Below, piece after piece: positions 1 to 5,493 of a stretch of 11,987 bases of DNA. A model generated the notes under the pieces. The model was given only the letters and a program-made list of their open reading frames with translations, searched no databases and had not been told where the DNA came from. Position 1 is the stretch's first letter, and every line of letters begins with the position of its first letter. Position numbers and translations under genes: made by a program. Source of the stretch: an uncultured Blautia sp. (GTDB lineage: Bacteria; Bacillota; Clostridia; Lachnospirales; Lachnospiraceae); contig NZ_CALFLA010000072.1 of NCBI RefSeq assembly GCF_937880195.1, positions 1-11,987 of the forward strand, read 5' to 3'.

Positions 1-68
1 AAAGAATTTTCGAGAATCGTATGTGTCTCACTGTTTAGTTATCAAGGTTCTTGCTGTCTTGCAGTAAC
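1..68 (-). other. Probable rRNA operon leader, truncated by the window edge
   Basis: Read on the minus strand, the first 68 bases lie just downstream of a strong rRNA-type promoter. They contain AGAACCTTGATAACTAAACA (about 32-51), which resembles the boxA-like antitermination sequence found in Bacillota rrn leaders. No rRNA sequence itself is inside the window. That a 16S gene follows off the left edge is an inference from the promoter type, the boxA-like motif and the adjacent tRNA genes. A leader before another stable RNA operon would look the same. Confidence 0.6.
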
Positions 69-74
69 TCAGTT

Positions 75-103
75 ATCTTACCATAACCACCAGTGCTTGT
101 CAA
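75..103 (-). promoter_or_regulatory. Strong rRNA-type sigma-A promoter
   Basis: On the minus strand a perfect TTGACA -35 (98-103) is followed by a 17-bp spacer and a TAAGAT -10 (75-80), giving an expected start near position 68. The upstream side (104-150) is almost pure A/T, as expected of an UP element. It points off the left edge and is separated from the tRNA-Ser(GGA) 3' end by only 47 bp. Confidence 0.8.
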
Positions 104-110
104 GAACTTT

Positions 111-150
111 TTTGAATTTTTTATCTTTTGTAAAAGACACAAAATTCAAA
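111..150. repeat. A/T-rich 40-bp inverted repeat between tRNA-Ser and the rrn promoter
   Basis: TTTGAATTTT (111-120) is the exact reverse complement of AAAATTCAAA (141-150). Inside it TCTTTT/AAAAGA (124-129 and 132-137) forms a second stem. It abuts the tRNA-Ser(GGA) 3' end and lies just upstream of the rrn -35. There is no downstream U tract in the minus direction, so it is not a standard intrinsic terminator. It may help trim the tRNA 3' trailer, or act as an UP element. Confidence 0.55.
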
Positions 151-240
151 CGGAGAAGGAGGGATTTGAACCCTCGCGCCGCTATTAACGACCTACTCCC
201 TTTCCAGGGGAGCCCCTTCGGCCAGCTTGGGTACTTCTCC
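151..240 (-). tRNA. tRNA-Ser (GGA anticodon)
   Basis: A 90-nt class II tRNA. The acceptor stem is GGAGAAG/CTTCTCC with discriminator G at 151, typical of serine tRNAs. The anticodon stem CTCCC/GGGAG carries the loop CTGGAAA, so the anticodon is GGA (reads UCC/UCU). The T arm is GAGGG-TTCAAAT-CCCTC and there is a long variable arm. No CCA follows the discriminator, so the 3' end needs RNase Z cleavage and CCA addition. A36-A37-A38 matches the motif recognised by MiaA-type prenyltransferases. Confidence 0.97.
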
Positions 241-284
241 AAATTGCCCTAGATGCTTGCTCCCGTTTACCAGAAGCGTTTTAT

Positions 285-314
285 ATTATATAACATCTTT
301 TTCCATTTTGTCAA
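285..314 (-). promoter_or_regulatory. Promoter of tRNA-Ser(GGA)
   Basis: Minus-strand TTGACA (309-314), an 18-bp spacer and TATAAT (285-290) form a full-consensus sigma-A promoter, preceded by a long A-rich stretch (about 315-345) like an UP element. The expected start near 278 leaves a leader of about 38 nt before the tRNA 5' end at 240. The CTTGACA context matches the other two stable-RNA promoters nearby. Confidence 0.85.
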
Positions 315-358
315 GCAGTTTTTTATCTTTTTTTATTTAAAGCTTTTTGCCTGACGAG

Positions 359-444
359 CGGAGAGAGTGGGATTCGAACCCACGCGCCCTTGCGGACAAA
401 CGGTTTTCAAGACCGCCTCGTTATGACCACTTCGATATCTCTCC
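359..444 (-). tRNA. tRNA-Ser (UGA anticodon)
   Basis: An 86-nt class II tRNA. The acceptor stem is GGAGAGA/TCTCTCC with discriminator G. The anticodon stem GCGGT/ACCGT carries the loop CTTGAAA, giving anticodon TGA (reads UCA and probably other UCN). The variable arm is long and the T arm is GTGGG-TTCGAAT-CCCAC. The 3' CCA is not encoded. Like its neighbour it has A36-A37-A38. It is 118 bp upstream of tRNA-Ser(GGA) and each gene has its own promoter. Confidence 0.97.
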
Positions 445-446
445 GT

Positions 447-493
447 ATGTAATTTGCGTCCGTGCATCTTGTGTACGTCAACGCGAATTACAT
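447..493. repeat. Long two-part hairpin in the leader of tRNA-Ser(UGA)
   Basis: Bases 447-459 pair with 481-493 (13 bp, one G-T wobble). Within the loop, CGTGCA (461-466) pairs with TGTACG (472-477). On the minus strand this occupies most of the space between the promoter -10 and the tRNA 5' end and overlaps the -10 by two bases. No T tract follows, so it is not a terminator. It could guide RNase P processing of the leader or be a protein site. Its role is unknown. Confidence 0.55.
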
Positions 494-520
494 TCTATCA
501 CTAACCCCTTCCGCTGTCAA
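492..520 (-). promoter_or_regulatory. Promoter of tRNA-Ser(UGA), overlapping the ispD stop codon
   Basis: Minus-strand TTGACA (515-520), a 17-bp spacer and TAGAAT (492-497) form a near-consensus promoter. The TGA inside TTGACA (517-519) is the ispD stop codon. No terminator is visible between ispD and the tRNA, so readthrough from the upstream operon could add to tRNA synthesis. Confidence 0.85.
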
Positions 521-1224
521 GAATAATTTTGAATATTTTTCAAAAATTTTTCTGCTACATCTAAATCCTCTGGCGTAGTGATTTTAATATTCATATAGGA
601 ACCCTTTACCAGACGTATTCTGGCGCCGCTTTCCTGTTCTACAACCATAGCGTCATCTGTAATTCCGCTCATATTTCCCTGTCTGATTTTATCATGAGCA
701 GCTCTGATCAAAGGATACGAAAAAATCTGAGGAGTCTGTACTGTCCACACTGTATTCCTATCTGGCGTTTCCTGGACAAAGCCATCCTCATCTGATATCT
801 TTACGGTATCCTTAGACGGCATACAAATTACACAGGCTCCGGTTTCTTTTACGCCTTCCATTCCTCTTTCAAGAATTTCCTGGGTAATAAAGGGCCTTGC
901 CCCATCATGGATCAAAACGTATTCTGAATCTTCGCAGGCAAGAAGCCCCTGGTAAACAGAGTCATACCGTTCTTTTCCCCCTGCAATAACTCTTTTGATT
1001 TTTGTGAATCCATACTTGTTTACAATCTCTTTTTTACAATAAGGAACAAATTCTTCTCCCGTCACCAGAATGATATCTCTAATAAGAGAACTTTCCTGAA
1101 AGCATTTCAACGAATAATAGATCAGCGGTTTCCCGCCAATCTCCAGAAACTGTTTCTGTACGCTGCTGTTCATTCGTTTTCCCTGCCCTGCTGCCAGGAC
1201 AATGGCTGTATTTTCCCCCTTCAC
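517..1224 (-). CDS. ispD: 2-C-methyl-D-erythritol 4-phosphate cytidylyltransferase
   Basis: Cytoplasmic enzyme of the MEP isoprenoid pathway. It joins MEP to CTP to make CDP-methylerythritol and pyrophosphate. The 235-aa length is usual for the family. Visible motifs are the nucleotide-binding LAAGQGKRM (10-18) followed by KQ (24-25), GGKERYDSV (82-90), HDGARP (106-111), TPQ (164-166), TDDA (189-192) and NIKITTPEDL (212-221). Together these fit IspD better than the related TarI ribitol-phosphate cytidylyltransferases. The start is GTG, chosen because AGGGAGG lies about 8 bases upstream and the LAAG motif is at its normal depth. It is last in the rnz-tsaD-ispD run, 24 bp after tsaD, and its stop codon lies inside the -35 of the tRNA-Ser(UGA) promoter. 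Confidence 0.95.
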   Translation of the reverse strand: MKGENTAIVLAAGQGKRMNSSVQKQFLEIGGKPLIYYSLKCFQESSLIRDIILVTGEEFVPYCKKEIVNKYGFTKIKRVIAGGKERYDSVYQGLLACEDSEYVLIHDGARPFITQEILERGMEGVKETGACVICMPSKDTVKISDEDGFVQETPDRNTVWTVQTPQIFSYPLIRAAHDKIRQGNMSGITDDAMVVEQESGARIRLVKGSYMNIKITTPEDLDVAEKFLKNIQNYS

Positions 1225-1248
1225 GCTAAATACCTCCCTTAAATAGCT

Positions 1249-2268
1249 TTATCGTTCTCCCAGTTTCAGATTAGGAACTGCATTCAGATCCCAGCCGTGA
1301 CGCGTTCCTTTTTTGTATTCGTAATAAGCGGCCGCTCCGATCATAGCCGCATTATCTGTACAGAAGATCGGAAAAGGACGGAAAAAGCGGTATCCCCTTT
1401 CCTGACATGCTTTTTCCATAGCTGCTCTCAGAGTTCCGTTTGACGCCACGCCTCCTGCTATGGCAATCTTATCCATTCCATAGTCCTTAGCTGCCATCAT
1501 GGTATGTTCTACCAGAACGTCTATTACCGCCTTTTGGAAAGATGCAGCAATATCCGCCCTGTTTACTTCCTCGCCTTTCATCTGCGCCTGATTCAGATAA
1601 TTGAGAACTGCTGATTTTACACCGCTGAAACTGAAGTCATAGGGACAGTCGCCAACCTTTGCCCTTGGAAAAGTAATGGCGTCAGGATTTCCCTCTTTTG
1701 ACAGTTTGTCAATCTTCGGTCCTCCCGGATATCCAAGACCAATAGCCCGAGCCACCTTGTCAAAGGCTTCTCCAGCCGCATCATCCCTTGTTCTTCCTAG
1801 AATTTCAAAAACACCATAATCCTTTACAATTACCAAATGAGTATGTCCACCGGAAACGATCAAACATAAAAACGGCGGTTCCAGGTCAGGATGCTCAATA
1901 TAATTGGCGGAAACATGCCCTTCAATATGGTGGACTCCCACCAGGGGAAGTTTCTTGGCATAAGCAATCGCCTTTGCCTCTGCAACGCCTACCAGAAGAG
2001 CGCCTACAAGTCCAGGGCCATAGGTAACTCCAATAGCGTCCAGATCATCCAACGTTACATCTGCCTCTTTCAGCGCCTCCTCAATCACCTGGTTGATCTT
2101 TTCAATATGTTTACGGGAAGCAATTTCAGGAACCACTCCCCCATACAGCTTATGAAGCTCAATCTGTGAGGAGATCACATTTGATAAAACCGTCCTGCCG
2201 TTTTTGACAACAGAAGCAGCCGTCTCGTCACAGGAGCTTTCGATTGCAAGAATCAATGTATCTTCCAC
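1249..2268 (-). CDS. tsaD: tRNA N6-adenosine threonylcarbamoyltransferase TsaD
   Basis: Catalytic subunit that transfers threonylcarbamoyl from TC-AMP to A37 of ANN-decoding tRNAs (t6A), working with TsaB and TsaE, both encoded about 6-7 kb away in this window. The protein is 339 aa, normal for bacterial TsaD. ASKHA-fold motifs are [13 protein letters not shown] (8-20), the metal-binding H114 and H118 in [13 protein letters not shown] (138-144), [13 protein letters not shown] (162-174), FSFSGVKSA (212-220), GGVASNG (272-278) and CTDNAA (303-308) with the metal-ligand Asp305. The start is GTG at 2268, two bases after the rnz stop. Its Shine-Dalgarno GAGGAGG is built into the last codons of rnz, so translation is probably coupled. 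Confidence 0.97.
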   Translation of the reverse strand: MEDTLILAIESSCDETAASVVKNGRTVLSNVISSQIELHKLYGGVVPEIASRKHIEKINQVIEEALKEADVTLDDLDAIGVTYGPGLVGALLVGVAEAKAIAYAKKLPLVGVHHIEGHVSANYIEHPDLEPPFLCLIVSGGHTHLVIVKDYGVFEILGRTRDDAAGEAFDKVARAIGLGYPGGPKIDKLSKEGNPDAITFPRAKVGDCPYDFSFSGVKSAVLNYLNQAQMKGEEVNRADIAASFQKAVIDVLVEHTMMAAKDYGMDKIAIAGGVASNGTLRAAMEKACQERGYRFFRPFPIFCTDNAAMIGAAAYYEYKKGTRHGWDLNAVPNLKLGER

Positions 2269-2270
2269 TT

Positions 2271-3182
2271 TTATTCCTCCTCAAAGTTCAATTCCGTGCT
2301 TTTTCCGTCTTTACCAGGATATGACTGGGGAAAAATCTTTCTTACCACATCCATATAATCATCCGGCCTTACCAGAGACGGACTGTAATGGGTCAGCCAC
2401 ATTTCTCTCACTTCCGCCTGGCGGGCAAGCTCCGCCGCCTCCCGGAAGGTCATGTGCTTATACCCCTTTGCTTTATCTGCCTTATCATCCTCTCCGTACA
2501 TTCCTTCACAGATAAAAAGATCTGAGTCTTTTGCATTGCGGAGAATTGATTCTGTAGGCCGGGTATCTGTTGTATAAGTAAGTTTAATGCCTTTTCTGTC
2601 CGGTCCTAAAACCATATCCGGCGTGTAGGTTTTTCCATCACATTCTATGGTCTGCCCCTTTTGCAGAGGATTCCATAATTTCAGCGGAATCTCCTGTTCC
2701 TTTGCCCGCTCAGGAGAAAATTTACCCTGACGAAGAATTTCCAGAGAATATCCGTAGCAAAGCACATTGTGATTGACTTTAAACGCCGTGATCCGATAAC
2801 CGTTTAATTCCAGCACTTCCTCCGGTCTGGTAATCTCTATATATCGGATTTCAAACGGAAGCTCCGGCGCAATTACCCGAAGAGCGCTGACCACACGTTC
2901 CAGCCCTTTGGGTCCAACGAGAGTCAGAGGCTCCGTCCGGTCTGCATTTCCCATTGTCAGAAGAAGTCCCGGAAGTCCGCTGATATGATCTCCGTGATAA
3001 TGAGTAAAACAGATCACGTCAATGGGCTTAAAGCTCCATCCTTTTTCTTTAATGGCAACCTGAGTTCCTTCGCCGCAGTCAATCAGAAGGCTGCTTCCAT
3101 TATATCGAGTCATCAGCGCAGTAAGCCATCTTCTGGGAAGAGGCATCATACCTCCTGTTCCCACTAAACAAACATCTAACAT
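2271..3182 (-). CDS. rnz: Ribonuclease Z (tRNA 3'-processing endonuclease)
   Basis: Zinc-dependent metallo-beta-lactamase-fold endonuclease that removes the 3' trailer from tRNA precursors lacking an encoded CCA. At 303 aa it has the usual RNase Z length. Metal ligands are visible: HYHGDH (61-66), His138 (VNHNV), Asp206 (TTDTRP), His243 (HMTF) and His265 (LTHYSPS). The start is ATG with GAGGG 5 bases upstream. It opens the minus-strand run rnz-tsaD-ispD and overlaps the tsaD ribosome binding site. Both tRNA genes downstream lack CCA and are therefore expected substrates. A terminator-like hairpin lies only about 20 bp before its start, which leaves no room for a promoter between them. Confidence 0.95.
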   Translation of the reverse strand: MLDVCLVGTGGMMPLPRRWLTALMTRYNGSSLLIDCGEGTQVAIKEKGWSFKPIDVICFTHYHGDHISGLPGLLLTMGNADRTEPLTLVGPKGLERVVSALRVIAPELPFEIRYIEITRPEEVLELNGYRITAFKVNHNVLCYGYSLEILRQGKFSPERAKEQEIPLKLWNPLQKGQTIECDGKTYTPDMVLGPDRKGIKLTYTTDTRPTESILRNAKDSDLFICEGMYGEDDKADKAKGYKHMTFREAAELARQAEVREMWLTHYSPSLVRPDDYMDVVRKIFPQSYPGKDGKSTELNFEEE

Positions 3183-3202
3183 AACATCCCTCTTTTATTC
3201 TG

Positions 3203-3237
3203 AAAAAGCCTGCCAGATCAGTGATCTGCCTCAGGCT
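3203..3237 (-). terminator. Terminator-like hairpin between the kinase gene and rnz
   Basis: On the minus strand AGCCTG (3237-3232) pairs with CAGGCT (3212-3207), and inside it CAGATC-ACT-GATCTG (3228-3214) forms a perfect second stem. The run TTTTT (3207-3203) follows directly. It lies 68 bp after the kinase stop codon, so it probably ends the response regulator-kinase transcript. Its closeness to the rnz start also allows a role as a leader attenuator of rnz. Confidence 0.75.
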
Positions 3238-3258
3238 CTTATATTTCTTTACTGGCAA

Positions 3259-3287
3259 AGTGTAACACAATTAATCCCTCAAAACAA
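3259..3287 (-). promoter_or_regulatory. Candidate promoter of rnz-tsaD-ispD
   Basis: Minus-strand TTGTTT (3282-3287), a 17-bp spacer and TACACT (3259-3264) form a moderate sigma-A match, and it is the best candidate in the 122-bp gap. Transcription would start near 3252 and would cross the terminator-like hairpin at 3203-3237 before reaching rnz. The alternative is that rnz is expressed by readthrough from the kinase gene. Confidence 0.35.
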
Positions 3288-3304
3288 GGGAAAACCCCTT
3301 CTCC

Positions 3305-4639
3305 CTATATAGGAAAGTATATTTTCACCCGAAATTCCCTCTGATTTTCTTCATAAAAAAGAGTTCCTCCATGAATTGCAGCAATCTTTTCTGCGCTTTT
3401 TAGCCCAACGCCGCTTCCTGCTGCCTGGCGCTTCTTTGAAACACCGTTAACAAACCATATGGAAACACCCTTTTCCTCTTTTTTATAAATGACGTCAACC
3501 GCCTCCTGACGATCTCCATACCGGAGAATATTGGAACAAAGATTGGCGATCAGTCTTTGAATAAGAAAGGGATTTGCCATCCAGACCGTTTCAGTCAATT
3601 CTTCTGCCAAATCCAAATGAACAGAAAAACCCTGAATTGTAAGATATTCTGACTGCTTTTTAATTTCTTCTGCCAGCCGATAAAAATAATATTCTTCCTT
3701 AACCGTTTCCCCTGGATTTTCAAATACAAGGGCGTATTCAAACATCTGATCCGTCATATCCTTTAACTCTTTTGTTTTTTCCAGACATTTTTGAATATAT
3801 ACGGGATAATTATCAGGATTTCCCTTTTTCCTTTTCAGTATTTCCAGATACCCGTTTAAGGAAGTCAGGGGGGTTCGAATGTCATGAGAAAGGGCCCGTA
3901 TCAATTCCTGGTTATCCAGATACGCCTGTCTTTCGTTTTCTATACTTATCTTTAATGCAAAACGAAGGCTGTCAAGCTCTGACGCAAGGGCAGATATTTC
4001 ATCTTTTCCTTTTATTGTTACAGGATGCCCCATATCTCCCTCTCCCATCACAGCCGCTTCTCTTCGTACCTGTCCCAGATATTTCATTCGCCTGTGTATA
4101 AATATAAGAATAGGACATAAAATCAGAGAGCTGTCCAGAAATATGATCAGAAGATAGTACACAGCAAAAAACTTAACCGACTGATAGCTCATAAGTGTGG
4201 CCATTGCCGTTCCATCTTTAAATTCCAGCTGGATCTCCACAGGTATTTCCATCCCCTGCGCGGCAACATCTGTATCTGACCACGCCCAGCTTCCCCAGAA
4301 GCTGCTTTCTAAAATCTTTGCAAAAAAACTTTCGATATATTGCCCTGTCTGCTTATCATATAATCCAAGCCAGATATAATCATCTGCCTTTTGTTCAAAT
4401 ATGGGCATATATACCTCCGGCTGCTTTATCGAATAGTCCGGGGCAGTTTCCTTAAGCCACTCTCCATATGCCTGACGGTTGTCGTGGAGCAGCCCTTTTT
4501 CCAAAACCCAGGCATAAGCGCCGAATCTTCTGTTGATCATAAAAAAGGTAACCGCCAAAGCGCAGAAAAGCCCAGCCAGGAATATTACCAGAAGTTCCCG
4601 GGTTAATTTCCATTCCCTGTGTGTTTTTTTATATATCAC
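3305..4639 (-). CDS. HAMP-domain sensor histidine kinase
   Basis: Membrane sensor kinase of a two-component pair with the response regulator just upstream. From the GTG start it is 444 aa. A membrane segment spans about 13-35, an extracytoplasmic sensor of about 120 residues follows (36-155), then a second membrane segment (156-181) and a HAMP linker (182-232). A HisKA domain with phosphoacceptor His252 lies in SHDIRTPLT, and a HATPase_c domain carries the N box NLCSN (366-370) and the G2-like GSGVGL (408-413). The usual DxGxG G1 motif is replaced by VNG (397-399), a divergence that may alter nucleotide binding but is probably normal for its subfamily. I prefer GTG at 4639 because AAGGGGG sits about 8 bases upstream and it overlaps the regulator stop by 11 bp. 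An in-frame ATG at 4693 would add 18 residues but has its GAGG directly abutting. The signal sensed is unknown. Confidence 0.88.
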   Translation of the reverse strand: MIYKKTHREWKLTRELLVIFLAGLFCALAVTFFMINRRFGAYAWVLEKGLLHDNRQAYGEWLKETAPDYSIKQPEVYMPIFEQKADDYIWLGLYDKQTGQYIESFFAKILESSFWGSWAWSDTDVAAQGMEIPVEIQLEFKDGTAMATLMSYQSVKFFAVYYLLIIFLDSSLILCPILIFIHRRMKYLGQVRREAAVMGEGDMGHPVTIKGKDEISALASELDSLRFALKISIENERQAYLDNQELIRALSHDIRTPLTSLNGYLEILKRKKGNPDNYPVYIQKCLEKTKELKDMTDQMFEYALVFENPGETVKEEYYFYRLAEEIKKQSEYLTIQGFSVHLDLAEELTETVWMANPFLIQRLIANLCSNILRYGDRQEAVDVIYKKEEKGVSIWFVNGVSKKRQAAGSGVGLKSAEKIAAIHGGTLFYEENQREFRVKIYFPI

Positions 4640-5330
4640 AGCGATACCCCCTTCCCCACACCGTACAGATAATCTTGGGATTATGAGGGTCATCCTCGAT
4701 TTTGGAACGGAGATTCCGAATATGTACCATTACAATATTTGCAGCCCCATAATAGTAATCTTCTTCCCACACAGTTTCATAAAGTCTCTCTACTGAAAAA
4801 ATCTGCTTTTTATTTCTTAAAAGCAGGCAGAGAATGGAAAATTCTTTATCTGTCAGAGAAATCTCCTTTTCATTTTTCCATACAGTCCCTGCTTCCGGGC
4901 AGATTTTCAAACTGCCGCTGCATAATTCCTTTTCTTCTTTTTTCAGGCCGCTTCCCTGGTATACATGATAACGTCTTACCAGGGCTTTTACCCTGCTGAT
5001 CAGTTCCTGATAAGAAAAAGGTTTTGGGAGATAATCGTCTCCCCCGCTGGAAAAACCCAGAGTTTTGTCCTCTACCTGCGATCTTGCGCTTAAAAACAGG
5101 ATCGGCACATTGGAGCTTCTGCGTATCTCCACACAGGTCTGATATCCGTTCAGACCTGGCATCATCACATCCAAAAGAATTAAATCATAAGTATAATTTT
5201 TTATGTGAGCAAGGGCATCTCTTCCGCTCTGCGCCTCATCGATCACAAAGCCTTCTCCTTCCAGAAGCACTGATACTACTTCTCTGATTTCAGGATTATC
5301 GTCAACCATTAATATTCTGGGCTCTGGCAT
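4629..5330 (-). CDS. OmpR/PhoB-family response regulator
   Basis: DNA-binding partner of the downstream kinase, 233 aa from the preferred start. The receiver domain has the acidic pair Asp10-Asp11, phosphoacceptor Asp54 (LLDVMMPG), Ser81 in the switch position and Lys103 (LPKPF). A winged-helix effector domain fills about 132-232 and ends in VWGRGYRCDI, typical of the OmpR family. ATG at 5330 has GGAGAG about 7 bases upstream. An earlier in-frame ATG at 5354 would add 8 residues (MSKNGEKI) but has no ribosome binding site. The gene overlaps the kinase start and is divergent from the YfhO-like gene, a common layout when the regulator controls the neighbour. That control is inferred, not shown. 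Confidence 0.92.
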   Translation of the reverse strand: MPEPRILMVDDNPEIREVVSVLLEGEGFVIDEAQSGRDALAHIKNYTYDLILLDVMMPGLNGYQTCVEIRRSSNVPILFLSARSQVEDKTLGFSSGGDDYLPKPFSYQELISRVKALVRRYHVYQGSGLKKEEKELCSGSLKICPEAGTVWKNEKEISLTDKEFSILCLLLRNKKQIFSVERLYETVWEEDYYYGAANIVMVHIRNLRSKIEDDPHNPKIICTVWGRGYRCDI

Positions 5331-5376
5331 AATTTTCTCTCCGTTTTTACTCATTAAATACTTTTTTCTGCATTTC

Positions 5377-5385
5377 AGTATATCA
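5377..5385 (-). promoter_or_regulatory. Extended -10 promoter of the response regulator-kinase pair
   Basis: On the minus strand TGATATACT (5385-5377) is an extended -10 (TGn followed by TATACT) with no convincing -35 at 17 bp, as expected for an activator-dependent or extended -10 promoter. The start would be near 5370, about 40 nt before the preferred ATG. The palindrome AAGAATTCTT (5413-5422) lies just upstream and could be part of an operator for both divergent genes. Confidence 0.55.
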
Positions 5386-5457
5386 CACTTCTTCTTTATT
5401 TTTTCTTATCTTAAGAATTCTTCAGATTTTTTTCGGAATTATTTAAGGAAATAAAGA

Positions 5458-5463
5458 TATGAT
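5458..5463 (+). promoter_or_regulatory. Weak candidate -10 of the YfhO-like gene
   Basis: TATGAT lies 30 bp before the plus-strand ATG at 5494, and no good -35 can be seen at 17 bp. The 163-bp gap between the divergent genes is A/T-rich and also holds the AAGAATTCTT palindrome. A weak -35 would fit a promoter that needs an activator, for instance the adjacent response regulator. This is a low-confidence assignment. Confidence 0.3.
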
Positions 5464-5493
5464 TCTTATTAACTAAAACAAAAGGAGGCTTCT

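Noticed and set aside
3287..3300. AAGGG/CCCTT hairpin just after the kinase stop as a terminator
   Set aside because: Only five pairs and a broken T run. The hairpin at 3203-3237 is much stronger.
4640..4693. 18-residue N-terminal extension of the sensor kinase
   Set aside because: Overlaps the regulator gene by 65 bp with a badly spaced ribosome binding site. GTG at 4639 has a strong one. Kept only as an alternative.
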